From the NCBI RefSeq assembly GCF_002217755.1, contig NZ_BCFL01000019.1:680712-744711 (forward strand): a stretch of DNA of 64,000 bases, written 5' to 3'. Both the position numbers and the translations under genes were made by a program. How positions within the stretch are numbered: the stretch's first letter is position 1; the number at the start of each line of letters is the position of its first letter. The stretch comes from Streptomyces hyaluromycini. GTDB lineage: Bacteria; Actinomycetota; Actinomycetes; Streptomycetales; Streptomycetaceae. The notes beneath the pieces were generated by a model, which was given only the letters and a program-made list of their open reading frames with translations, searched no databases and was not told where the DNA came from. Below, piece after piece: positions 51,617-63,248 of this stretch.

Positions 51617-53110
51617 TCAGTCCTTGAGGACCGGGAAGCGTCGCGGTGCCACCGACAGGAGCACCAGGAACGCCAGTGCCGCCGCGCACGCCGCCCCGAA
51701 GTAGACGGCGTGGACCGCGTCCGCGATGGCGTGGCGGGTGGCCTCGGCGGCCGTTCCGTCGTCCAGTGCGCGCGTGACGGAGTCGAGGTCGCCCGCGCCG
51801 CCCAGCCGCGCGGCCAGCACCCCGTTGGCGACCGCCCCGAACACCGACGCCCCGATCGTCTGGCCGGTCTGCCGGCAGAACAGCACCGACGCGGTCGTCG
51901 TGCCCCGCTCCTCCCAGCCCACCGTCGACTGCACGCCCACGATCAGCGGCAGCTGGAACAGGCCCAGCGCGCCGCCGAGCAGGAGCATCAGCAGCGTCGG
52001 CTGCCAGGCCGACCCCGGGTAGGGCAGGAAGGGGAACGCGAACAGGATCAGCGCGGCCGTGCCGATGCCGACAAGCGCGGTGTCGCGGAAGCCGATCCGC
52101 CGGTACACGTGCTGGCTGAGGGCCGCGGAGACCGGCCAGCTCAGCGTCCAGACCGACAGCACGAACCCGGCGGCCACCGGCGCGAGCCCGAGGACCGACT
52201 GCGCATACGTCGGCAGGAACACCGTCGGCGCCACCATCAGCAGGCCGAGCGCGCCGAGCGCGAGGTTGACGGCCGCGATCGTACGGCGCCGCCACACCCA
52301 CCCCGGGATGATCGGCTCCGCCGCCCGGCGCTCGATCCACACCACGACTCCCACCAGCGCGAACCCGGTGGCGAACAGCGCGCACGACGGCGCGGACCAC
52401 CATGCCCACGCCACCCCGCCCTGCACGAGCGCCGTCAGCAGCACGCCCCCGCACGCGAAGACCGCCAGCGCACCCGCCCAGTCCACCCGCGGGGGCGTGC
52501 GCGGCGCGCGCTTCTGCTCGTGGAGGTGACGCACTATCAGCCAGAGCGCGGCCACGCCGATCGGCAGGTTGACGAGGAAGATCCACCGCCAGTCCGCGTA
52601 CGCGGCCAGCACCCCGCCGAGGCCCGGCCCGGCGACCGCCGACACCGCCCACACCGTGGACAGCTTCGACTGGATCTTCGGGCGCTCCTTGAGCGGGTAC
52701 AGGTCGGCCGCGAGGGTCTGCACGGTGCCCTGCAGCGCCCCGCCGCCGAGGCCCTGCACGATCCGGAACGCGATCAGCGCGGCCATGTTCCAGGCGACCG
52801 CGCACAGCAGAGACCCCAGCAGGAACACCGCGGCGCCCGCGACCAGCACCGGCTTGCGGCCGAAGGTGTCGGAGAGCTTGCCGTACACCGGCAGCGTCAC
52901 GGTGACGGCCAGCAGGTAGCCGGAGAAGAGCCAGGAGAAGACCGAGAACCCGCCGAGGTCGCCGACGATCTGGGGTACGGCGGTGGAGACGACGGTGGAG
53001 TCGAGTGCCGCCAGCGCCATGGCGAGCATCAGGGCGGCCACCACGGCCCCCCGCCGGCCCGTCGCGGCCTCGCGTCCCGCCGTGCGTATCGCGGGTTTCG
53101 TGTTCCCCAC
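51617..53110 (-). CDS. DHA2-family (14-TM) MFS efflux transporter
   Basis: A 497-residue drug:H+ antiporter of the EmrB/QacA class with about 14 TM helices. The first helix ends ALDSTVVSTAVPQIVGDL, followed by motif A GKLSDTFGRKPVL (about residue 78), motif C-like AVSAVAGPGLGGVLA, and DWRWIFLVNLPIG. GTG at 53110 has GGGAGGGG upstream. The substrate cannot be told from sequence. It is divergent from an ABC transporter operon with a 486 bp gap. Confidence 0.92.
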   Translation of the reverse strand: MGNTKPAIRTAGREAATGRRGAVVAALMLAMALAALDSTVVSTAVPQIVGDLGGFSVFSWLFSGYLLAVTVTLPVYGKLSDTFGRKPVLVAGAAVFLLGSLLCAVAWNMAALIAFRIVQGLGGGALQGTVQTLAADLYPLKERPKIQSKLSTVWAVSAVAGPGLGGVLAAYADWRWIFLVNLPIGVAALWLIVRHLHEQKRAPRTPPRVDWAGALAVFACGGVLLTALVQGGVAWAWWSAPSCALFATGFALVGVVVWIERRAAEPIIPGWVWRRRTIAAVNLALGALGLLMVAPTVFLPTYAQSVLGLAPVAAGFVLSVWTLSWPVSAALSQHVYRRIGFRDTALVGIGTAALILFAFPFLPYPGSAWQPTLLMLLLGGALGLFQLPLIVGVQSTVGWEERGTTTASVLFCRQTGQTIGASVFGAVANGVLAARLGGAGDLDSVTRALDDGTAAEATRHAIADAVHAVYFGAACAAALAFLVLLSVAPRRFPVLKD

Positions 53111-53285
53111 GCCGGATCCCCTCCCGATGTGTTCCTCATGTATCTATGTCGCGTACGACAGCTTCCCATCCGCTCCGGCACGGCGGGAGTACGCGTCCAC
53201 CTGGTGGAAGTCCGCAGCCACCTGGCCGGAGCGGGCGTCCGCTTGACCCTCACGCGACGGGAGGGTGGAGGCTGCCTGGGCCGGT

Positions 53286-53467
53286 GGGTGGAGCGCGACC
53301 CTGAGAAGGGCTCCACCCGGCGGTGGACGTCCCCTAGGGGGTTCTCCGTACTACGGCTCGGGGAGGGTTCGTACCGCCGGAGGACGAGACGGCACCCCGC
53401 TCGTCCTTAACCTGGCTTTACGCCGCCGGGGGTGGTTGACCGAACCGGCGGGGGTGGGGTTTTCCCC
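53286..53467. promoter_or_regulatory. Palindrome-rich region before MacB-type ABC operon
   Basis: The 486 bp between the MFS and ABC genes (53111-53596) has no gene but carries GGGTGGAGC (53286) pairing perfectly with GCTCCACCC (53310-53318), the perfect palindrome CCCCTAGGGG (53331-53340) and GGGGTTTTCCCC (53456-53467). These could be binding sites for an envelope-stress regulator of the ABC operon; the regulator is not identifiable from this window. Confidence 0.45.
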
Positions 53468-53596
53468 CCGGAAAGACGGGGCTTCGCACCAGCGCGGTAC
53501 AGGCCGCGTGCGGACAGACTCATCGGCGTACCAACCGCTTCGCAGCAGGACGCAGCACAGTGCTGCTTATTGGCTGACCGACTTAGGAGACATACC

Positions 53597-54385
53597 GTGA
53601 CATCGGCTGTGACCATTCCCAGGCACGGGGGTACTGGAGGGCGTACGGCCGTTGCCGCGCGGGCGCGGCAGGTCGTCAAGGCGTACGGGGCCGGAGAGAC
53701 CCGTGTCGTCGCCCTGGACCATGTCGACGTGGACATCGCGCGGGGGCAGTTCACCGCGATCATGGGCCCCTCGGGGTCCGGAAAGTCCACCCTGATGCAC
53801 TGCCTCGCCGGGCTCGACACCGTGACGAGCGGTCAGATCCACCTGGACGACACCGAGATCACCGGCCTGAAGGACAAGAAGCTCACGAAGCTGCGCCGGG
53901 ACCGGATCGGCTTCATCTTCCAGGCGTTCAACCTGCTGCCGACGCTGAACGCGCTGGAGAACATCACGCTCCCCATGGACATCGCCGGCCGCAAGCCCGA
54001 CAAGGAGTGGCTGCGGCGCGTGGTCGAGACCGTGGGGCTCGCGGACCGGCTCAAGCACCGCCCCACGCAGCTCTCGGGCGGTCAGCAGCAGCGCGTGGCC
54101 GTGGCGCGCGCCCTCGCCGCCCGCCCCGAGATCATCTTCGGCGACGAGCCGACCGGAAACCTCGACTCCCGCGCGGGCGCGGAGGTCCTCGGCTTCCTGC
54201 GCCGCTCCGTGGACGAGCTGGGCCAGACGATCGTGATGGTCACGCACGACCCGGTCGCCGCTTCCTACGCGGACCGCGTGCTCTACCTCGCCGACGGCCG
54301 GATCGTCGACGAGATGTTCAAGCCGACCGCGGACACCGTCCTGGACCGCATGAAGGACTTCGACGCGCGGGGGCGTACGTCATGA
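53597..54385 (+). CDS. MacB/LolD-type ABC transporter ATPase
   Basis: A 262-residue ATPase: Walker A IMGPSGSGKSTLMHCLAGL (about residues 55-73), Q-loop FIFQAFNLLPTLNALENITLP, signature LSGGQQQRVAVARALA, Walker B IIFGDEPTGNLDSR and the H-loop MVTHD. The N-terminal 25 residues are a variable extension. GTG at 53597 follows TTAGGAGA. It overlaps the permease ATG by four bases. Such pairs in Gram-positives act in envelope-related export or antimicrobial-peptide defence rather than nutrient uptake. Confidence 0.93.
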   Translation: MTSAVTIPRHGGTGGRTAVAARARQVVKAYGAGETRVVALDHVDVDIARGQFTAIMGPSGSGKSTLMHCLAGLDTVTSGQIHLDDTEITGLKDKKLTKLRRDRIGFIFQAFNLLPTLNALENITLPMDIAGRKPDKEWLRRVVETVGLADRLKHRPTQLSGGQQQRVAVARALAARPEIIFGDEPTGNLDSRAGAEVLGFLRRSVDELGQTIVMVTHDPVAASYADRVLYLADGRIVDEMFKPTADTVLDRMKDFDARGRTS

Positions 54386-56961
54386 CCGTCATGAAGACCT
54401 CGATGCGCAACTTCTTCGCGCACAAGGGGCGCATGGCCCTGTCGGCGGTCGCCGTCCTGCTGTCGGTGGCGTTCGTGTGCGGCACGCTGGTGTTCACCGA
54501 CACCATGAATACGACGTTCGACAAGCTGTTCGCGGCGACCTCGTCCGACGTCACGGTCAGCGCCAAGGGCGCCTCCGACACCGGTGCGACGACCTCCGAC
54601 AACGGCAGGCCGCCGGTCATGCCGGCCTCGGTGGTCGGCAAGGTCCGCGCGGCGGCCGGCGTCAAGGCGGCCGAGGGGACGGTCTTCTCGACGTCCGTGA
54701 CCGTCGTGAACGCGGGCAAGGACAGCATGTCGCCGTCGAGCGGCGCGCCGACCATCGTCGGCAGCTGGAACTCCAACGACGCCCGCACCATGAAGATCAC
54801 CTCCGGTGCGGCGCCCGGGAACTCCGGCCAGATCATGGTCGACGCCGACACCGCCGACAAGCACCACCTGAAGCTCGGCGACGAACTCGCCGTCATCAGC
54901 GCGGTCGGCACGCACACCGCGAAGATCTCCGGCATCGCCGACTTCACCGTCACCAACCCCGGTGCCGCGATCTTCTACCTGGACACCAGGACCGCCCAGC
55001 AGGCGCTCGTCGGGCAGACCGGCGTCTTCACCAATGTCAACGTGACGGCCGCGGCCGGGGTGACCGACCCGCAGCTGAAGAAGAACGTCACCGCCGAACT
55101 CGGCTCCGCCTACAAGGTGCAGACCGCCAAGGAGACCGCCGACGCCAACCAGAAGGACGTCGAGAGCTTCCTGAGCGTCATGAAGTACGCGATGCTCGGC
55201 TTCGCCGGGATCGCCTTCCTGGTCGGCATCTTCCTGATCATCAACACCTTCTCGATGCTGGTCGCCCAGCGCACCCGCGAGATCGGCCTGATGCGGGCCG
55301 TCGGCTCCAGCCGCGGCCAGGTCAACCGGTCCGTGCTCGTCGAGGCCCTGCTGCTCGGTGTGGTCGGCTCGGTCCTCGGCGTCGGCGCGGGCGTCGGCAT
55401 CGCGGTCGGCCTGATGAAGCTGATGGGCTCCATGGGCATGCACCTGTCGACCAGCGATCTGACGGTGGCCTGGACGACCCCGGTCATCGGCCTGATCCTC
55501 GGCGTCGTCGTCACCGTCCTCGCCGCCTACCTGCCCGCGCGCCGCGCCGGCAGGGTCTCCCCGATGGCCGCGCTGCGCGACGCGGGCGCCCCCGCCGACG
55601 CCAGGGCGGGCCGCATACGCGCCCTGGTCGGCCTGGTGCTGACCGGCGCGGGCGGCTACAGCCTCTACCTGGCCTCGGCCACCGAGAAGGCCAAGGAGGG
55701 CTCGGCCTGGCTCGGCCTCGGCATCGTCCTCTCCCTCATCGGGTTCGTCGTCATCGGCCCGCTGCTCGCGGGCGCTGTCGTACGGGTCCTGGGCGCCGTC
55801 CTGCTGCGGATGTTCGGCCCGGTCGGACGCATGGCCGAACGCAACGCGCTGCGCAACCCGCGCCGCACCGGCGCCACCGGCGCCGCCCTGATGATCGGAC
55901 TGGCACTGGTCGCCTGCCTCTCGGTGGTCGGCTCCTCCATGGTGGCCTCCGCGTCCGACCAGCTCGACAAGACCGTCGGCACGGACTTCATCATCCAGTC
56001 CGACAGCGGCCAGCGGATCACCCCGCAGGCGGTCAAGGCCGTCAAGGACGTGCCGGGACTCGCGCGGGTCACCGAGTACCGCACGACCACCGCCGACTAC
56101 ACCACGCCCGACGGCGAGACCCTCAAGGACACCGACATCACGGCGGCCGACCCGACGTACGCGACCGACCTGCGCACCAAGACCGTCGCCGGCGACCTCA
56201 AGGACGCCTACCTGCCCGACTCGATGTCCGTGCACGACAAGTTCGCCAAGGCGCACGGCATCCGCCTCGGCTCGAAGATCGCCGTGAAGTTCAAGGACGG
56301 CCGCACGGCCCACCTCACGGTCCGGGCGATCACCAGCAGCGACGGCCTCATCGACGCCGGATCCAAGTACACGAACATCACCACGCTCGCCAAGTACGTG
56401 CCGGCCGCCAAGATGCCGCTCGACGACCTGGTCTTCGCCACCGCCAAGGACGGGCGGCAGGACGCCGCGTACACGGCGCTCAAGTCCGCGCTGCACGACT
56501 ACCCGCAGTACACCGTGCGCGACCAGACCGACTACAAGCAGGCGCTCAAGGACCAGATCGGCCAGCTGCTGAACCTGATCTACGGCCTGCTCGCCCTGGC
56601 GATCATCGTCGCGGTCCTCGGCGTCGTGAACACCCTCGCCCTGTCGGTGGTCGAGCGGACCCGCGAGATCGGCCTCATGCGGGCCATCGGCCTCTCCCGC
56701 CGCCAGCTGCGCCGCATGATCCGCATGGAGTCCGTGGTGATCGCCCTCTTCGGCGCCCTGCTCGGCCTCGGCCTCGGCATGGGCTGGGGCGCCACGGCCC
56801 AGAAGCTGCTCGCCCTGCAGGGCCTGAAGGTCCTGGAGATCCCCTGGCCGACGATCATCGGGGTCTTCGTCGGCTCGGCCTTCGTGGGCCTGTTCGCCGC
56901 CCTGATCCCGGCGTTCCGCGCGGGCCGCATGAACGTCCTGAACGCGATCGCGACGGACTGA
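54382..56961 (+). CDS. MacB/FtsX-type ABC transporter permease
   Basis: An 859-residue permease with two FtsX-like units: TM1 near residues 20-40 (MALSAVAVLLSVAFVCGTLVF), a first extracellular MacB-PCD domain (about 45-255), three TM helices with the FtsX motif RTREIGLMRAVGSSRGQV (about 265-400), a middle TM segment, a second extracellular loop (about 535-730) and a final FtsX domain with VVERTREIGLMRAIGLSRRQL. This is the 8-10 TM arrangement of the large Gram-positive type. The ATPase is upstream with ATGA overlap. Substrate unknown. Confidence 0.93.
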   Translation: MTVMKTSMRNFFAHKGRMALSAVAVLLSVAFVCGTLVFTDTMNTTFDKLFAATSSDVTVSAKGASDTGATTSDNGRPPVMPASVVGKVRAAAGVKAAEGTVFSTSVTVVNAGKDSMSPSSGAPTIVGSWNSNDARTMKITSGAAPGNSGQIMVDADTADKHHLKLGDELAVISAVGTHTAKISGIADFTVTNPGAAIFYLDTRTAQQALVGQTGVFTNVNVTAAAGVTDPQLKKNVTAELGSAYKVQTAKETADANQKDVESFLSVMKYAMLGFAGIAFLVGIFLIINTFSMLVAQRTREIGLMRAVGSSRGQVNRSVLVEALLLGVVGSVLGVGAGVGIAVGLMKLMGSMGMHLSTSDLTVAWTTPVIGLILGVVVTVLAAYLPARRAGRVSPMAALRDAGAPADARAGRIRALVGLVLTGAGGYSLYLASATEKAKEGSAWLGLGIVLSLIGFVVIGPLLAGAVVRVLGAVLLRMFGPVGRMAERNALRNPRRTGATGAALMIGLALVACLSVVGSSMVASASDQLDKTVGTDFIIQSDSGQRITPQAVKAVKDVPGLARVTEYRTTTADYTTPDGETLKDTDITAADPTYATDLRTKTVAGDLKDAYLPDSMSVHDKFAKAHGIRLGSKIAVKFKDGRTAHLTVRAITSSDGLIDAGSKYTNITTLAKYVPAAKMPLDDLVFATAKDGRQDAAYTALKSALHDYPQYTVRDQTDYKQALKDQIGQLLNLIYGLLALAIIVAVLGVVNTLALSVVERTREIGLMRAIGLSRRQLRRMIRMESVVIALFGALLGLGLGMGWGATAQKLLALQGLKVLEIPWPTIIGVFVGSAFVGLFAALIPAFRAGRMNVLNAIATD

Positions 56962-57003
56962 ACCAACCGAGGAGACCACCGCATACGGGGGTTGCGGGGG
57001 AAC

Positions 57004-57044
57004 GCCCGGCGCCGGAAGTCCTGAGGGACCTACCGGCGCCGGGC
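57004..57044 (+). terminator. Perfect hairpin after ABC operon
   Basis: GCCCGGCGCCGG (57004-57015) pairs perfectly with CCGGCGCCGGGC (57033-57044), 43 bases after the permease stop. Confidence 0.85.
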
Positions 57045-57060
57045 GCCTTCGCGTCCGCCG

Positions 57061-57207
57061 GCCCCGGCTTCTCGACCGACCGCGTTGCACGGCGGGCACG
57101 TTTTTGTCTTTCGAGCCCGGCTTCTCGATCGACCGAGTCGGGCGGCGGGCGCGTCCTTGTCTTTCGAGTCCCGCTTTTCGGTCCGCCGAGTCGGGTGGTG
57201 GGTGGGC
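57061..57207. repeat. 53-54 bp tandem direct repeat, 2.7 copies
   Basis: The first unit starts GCCCCGGCTTCTCGACCGAC and ends TTTTTGTCTTTCGA (57061-57114). The second repeats GCCCGGCTTCTCGATCGACC...TCCTTGTCTTTCGA (57115-57167), and a third is truncated (GTCCCGCTTTTCGGTCCGCC, 57168-57207). Copies diverge at about 15-20% of positions. It lies in the 435 bp gap between the ABC permease and mfd (56962-57396), which otherwise holds only hairpins and the mfd promoter. Confidence 0.85.
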
Positions 57208-57222
57208 ATAGGCTTCGGGGGT

Positions 57223-57243
57223 CCAGGGGGCGGAGCCCCCTGG
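57223..57243. repeat. Hairpin element CCAGGGGGC-gga-GCCCCCTGG
   Basis: A perfect 9-bp stem with three-base loop, preceded by GGGGGT. This GGTCCAGGGGGCGGAGCCCC form is, from general familiarity, a frequent Streptomyces intergenic element. Confidence 0.7.
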
Positions 57244-57396
57244 GACGGCCACCGCGACGCACGGCACCTCACAGGGCGACGGAGGTTATCCACAGCCCCG
57301 GCACCCGCGCCCGCGTAGTCGTACGCTGGAGACCCCCCGGTCGCAGCCCGCGCCGGGCACTTCGCGTTGCCCACCCCCCGACGAAAGCCGCCCTGA

Positions 57397-60927
<3,531 letters not shown>

Positions 60928-60930
<3 letters not shown>

Positions 60931-60997
60931 CGGGTGACGGGTGACGGGTGACGGGTGACGGGTGACGGGTGACGGGTGACGGGTGACGGGTGACGGG
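60928..60997. repeat. Heptanucleotide tandem repeat (TGACGGG)10
   Basis: Ten perfect copies of TGACGGG start with the mfd stop codon. Each junction contains GTGA, that is, a GTG start overlapping a TGA stop. Seven is not a multiple of three, so frames rotate through the array; a GTG inside it reads only five codons before TGA, except the last, which enters the MerR gene in frame. Confidence 0.95.
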
Positions 60998-61007
60998 GGC
61001 GCGGGAC

Positions 61008-61364
61008 GTGCGGATCGGTGAACTGGCGCAGGCGACCGGATCGACACCGCGCGCCCTGCGCCACTACGAACAGGCGGGCCTGATCACCTCCGCACGCGCC
61101 GCCAACGGCTATCGCGCGTACGACGCCCGTACGGCCGTACGCGTCCGCAACATCCGCCGGCTGCTGGCGGCGGGCCTCACCCTGGACGACGTACGGGCCT
61201 TCCTGCCGTGCCTGGACGGCGAGGTCACCGCAGGCCGCGCGTCGGCGCGGGGTCTGCGGATCGCCCGGGACCGGCTGGCGGTCCTGGACGCACGGATAGC
61301 GGCACAGACGGAGGTACGGGAGCGACTGGCGGCTGCGCTGCGCGAGGCGGGCGAGACGGCCTGA
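61008..61364 (+). CDS. MerR-family regulator (short)
   Basis: A 118-residue MerR-type protein. The winged HTH starts VRIGELAQATGSTPRALRHYEQAGLITSARAANGYRAYDARTAVRVRNIRRLLAAGLTLDDVRAFL, followed by a dimerisation helix (RDRLAVLDARIAAQTEVRERLAAALRE). No effector domain or conserved metal Cys array is present. GTG at 61008 is preferred, since it begins the usual IGELA and follows GGGGGCGCGGG. GTG at 60990, in the last heptamer, would add six residues (MTGARD). It converges on an SDR gene. Confidence 0.88.
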   Translation: MRIGELAQATGSTPRALRHYEQAGLITSARAANGYRAYDARTAVRVRNIRRLLAAGLTLDDVRAFLPCLDGEVTAGRASARGLRIARDRLAVLDARIAAQTEVRERLAAALREAGETA

Positions 61365-61371
61365 CGGTCGC

Positions 61372-61414
61372 CCCGGGACGCCGGAACCCGGGACGCCGGA
61401 ACCCGGGACGCCGG
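61372..61414. repeat. 15-bp tandem repeat between MerR and SDR genes
   Basis: Two full copies of CCGGAACCCGGGACG (61381-61395, 61396-61410) with a partial copy on each side. It contains CCCGGG palindromes and lies in a convergent gap; it may act in termination. Confidence 0.85.
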
Positions 61415-61415
61415 G

Positions 61416-62180
61416 TCAGGCGACGACCGCCCCGCCGTCCACCGGCAGTACCACGCCGGTCACGAACGACGCCTGTGGCGAGGCGAGCCGGGTGATGGCC
61501 CAGGCGACCTCCTCAGGACGGCCGATCCGGCCGAGCGGGGTGTGGTCGAGCTGCCACCTGCGCAGGGCGGCCCGCTGCTCCGGGGTGTATCCGGAGTGGT
61601 CGGCGATCGGTGTCTCGATCGCGCCCGGGGCCACCGCGACCACCCGGATCCCGTGCGGGGCCAGTTCGACGGCCCAGCTGCGGGTGAGCACTTCGAGCGC
61701 GGCCTTTCCCGCCGCGTACAGGGAGTTGCCGGTCGGCCAGCCACGCTGGCCGACGGCCGTCGTCACGTTCACCACGACACCCCGGCTCTCCTCCAGCGCC
61801 GGGAGCGCGGCCTGGGTGAGCAGTACGGGAGCGATCAGGTTCGTCTCCAGTAGCGGCCGCACGGCCGCGCGGGTGTAGGTGCGCAGGGAGCCGGCGGTGA
61901 CGACCGCCGCGTTGTGGACGAGCACGTCGAGACGGCCGTGGCGCTCCAAGGCCGTCCGTACGACGGTGCCGGGCCCGTCCTCGGCGGTGATGTCCGCGGG
62001 CAGCGCGGTGATCCCGGGGTGCCCGTCGGCGGTTTCGGAGAGGGTGCCCGGTCGGCGGCCGACGGCGACCACGTGCGCGCCCTCGGCGGCGAACGCGCGC
62101 GCCGTGGCGCGGCCGATGCCGGTGCCGGCTCCGGTGACGACGACGGTGCGGGGGGCCCGGGGGCGGATGTTCTCGCTCAT
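61416..62180 (-). CDS. Short-chain dehydrogenase/reductase
   Basis: A 254-residue classical SDR. The NAD(P) motif TGAGTGIG (about residues 17-24), the NNAG-equivalent VHNAAV, the catalytic Ser/Tyr/Lys as NVTTAVGQRGWP...SLYAAGKAALE (YAAGK) and the C-terminal SFVTGVVLPVDGGA are present. VAVGRR after the second strand (basic pair) favours NADP. Substrate unknown. ATG at 62180; the frame extends upstream, but only into non-coding DNA. It may be regulated with the adjacent MerR gene, though they are convergent. Confidence 0.92.
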   Translation of the reverse strand: MSENIRPRAPRTVVVTGAGTGIGRATARAFAAEGAHVVAVGRRPGTLSETADGHPGITALPADITAEDGPGTVVRTALERHGRLDVLVHNAAVVTAGSLRTYTRAAVRPLLETNLIAPVLLTQAALPALEESRGVVVNVTTAVGQRGWPTGNSLYAAGKAALEVLTRSWAVELAPHGIRVVAVAPGAIETPIADHSGYTPEQRAALRRWQLDHTPLGRIGRPEEVAWAITRLASPQASFVTGVVLPVDGGAVVA

Positions 62181-62507
62181 GCCGGGATCGTCGGACCCTG
62201 ACACCGGCGTCAAGGTCAAGTCCCCCTCGACAGGCCTCGACAGGCCTCGGCAGGTCCCGGGAGGCATGCGGGCGCGGCAAGGTGTGAGGCGTGTCATCGG
62301 GGGCATTCGGTCGCAGCGGGGAGTGAGCGGGCGCGAAGGCGTTCGGGCCGGGCTTCCCTCCGGGCGTCAATCGCTTGCCGATAAGGCCGAGTTGATGGCA
62401 TACACCCTTTTAGGTGCTATCTGGCCCGAACCGTGCGGCAGTTACCGTTGGACCAGCAGGAATCCGCCCGTGCGAAGGCGGATCTGGGCAAGCAAGAGGG
62501 GGCGCAC
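62181..62507. other. Gene-free divergent promoter region (SDR and HNH lipoprotein)
   Basis: This 327 bp contains no convincing coding sequence. Repeats CTCGACAGGC(CTCGACAGGC) at about 62228-62247 form a 10-base tandem pair. A/T-richer DNA at 62360-62460 (TTGATGGCATACACCCTTTTAGGTGCTATC) is a likely promoter for the downstream nuclease gene. Confidence 0.5.
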
Positions 62508-63224
62508 GTGGCGCGTCTGAGGGGCGGGGCGGTCACCGCTGCCGTCGTGGTGTTCGCGGTGGCCGGCTGTACCGACCTGCAGGACAAGGGGAGTCCGGGA
62601 GCCCAGGGCGCGGGCGGCGGGGGAGCGGCGCTGACCGCCGCCGACTCGCTCACCGTCAAGGGCCGGGCGCCGAAGACCGGTTACTCCCGGGAGAAGTTCG
62701 GCTCCGCCTGGGCGGACACGGACTCCAACTCCTGCGACACCCGGGACGACATACTCAAGCGCGACCTCAAGGAGGTGAAGTTCACCGACGGCGACTGCAA
62801 GGTCTCCTCCGGAGTCCTGGAGCCGGACCCCTACTCCGGCAAGGAGGTCACCTACAAGCGCGGCCGCAGCCTGGTCGACATAGACCACCTCGTCGCCCTC
62901 TCGGACGCCTGGCAGAAGGGCGCCAAGTACTGGGACGCCAGCAAGCGCATAGCCCTGGCCAACGACCCGCTGAACCTCCTGGCCGTCGACGCGAGCGCCA
63001 ACCGGGGCAAGGGCGACGGCGACGCGGCCACCTGGATCCCGGCGAACAAGGCCTACCGCTGCACCTATGTCGCCGCGCAGGTGGCCGTGAAGAAGAAGTA
63101 CGGCCTGTGGGTCACCGCCGCCGAGAAGGCCGCGATGAAGAAGGTCCTCGCCACCTGTCCCGGCCAGAAACTCCCCTCGGGCGGCAACCCGACCAAGGCG
63201 CCGTCACGCTTCAAGGCGCGCTGA
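62508..63224 (+). CDS. Secreted HNH-family (DUF1524-like) nuclease lipoprotein
   Basis: A 238-residue lipoprotein. The N-terminal RLRGGAVTAAVVVFAVAGC forms a signal peptide with lipobox (VAGC, lipid Cys21). The mature part has DSLTVKGRAPKTGYSREKFG, a CDTRDDIL cysteine segment, the DIDHLVALSDAWQKGA motif with the catalytic DIDH, and ANDPLNLLAVDASANRGKGD, with four Cys likely in disulfides. This is the GmrSD-C/DUF1524 HNH-like nuclease fold common in secreted actinobacterial proteins; it may degrade extracellular DNA for nutrients or defence. GTG at 62508 follows AGAGGGGGC. Confidence 0.9.
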   Translation: MARLRGGAVTAAVVVFAVAGCTDLQDKGSPGAQGAGGGGAALTAADSLTVKGRAPKTGYSREKFGSAWADTDSNSCDTRDDILKRDLKEVKFTDGDCKVSSGVLEPDPYSGKEVTYKRGRSLVDIDHLVALSDAWQKGAKYWDASKRIALANDPLNLLAVDASANRGKGDGDAATWIPANKAYRCTYVAAQVAVKKKYGLWVTAAEKAAMKKVLATCPGQKLPSGGNPTKAPSRFKAR

Positions 63225-63248
63225 ACCGGCCCGCCCCCGCCGCGTGCG

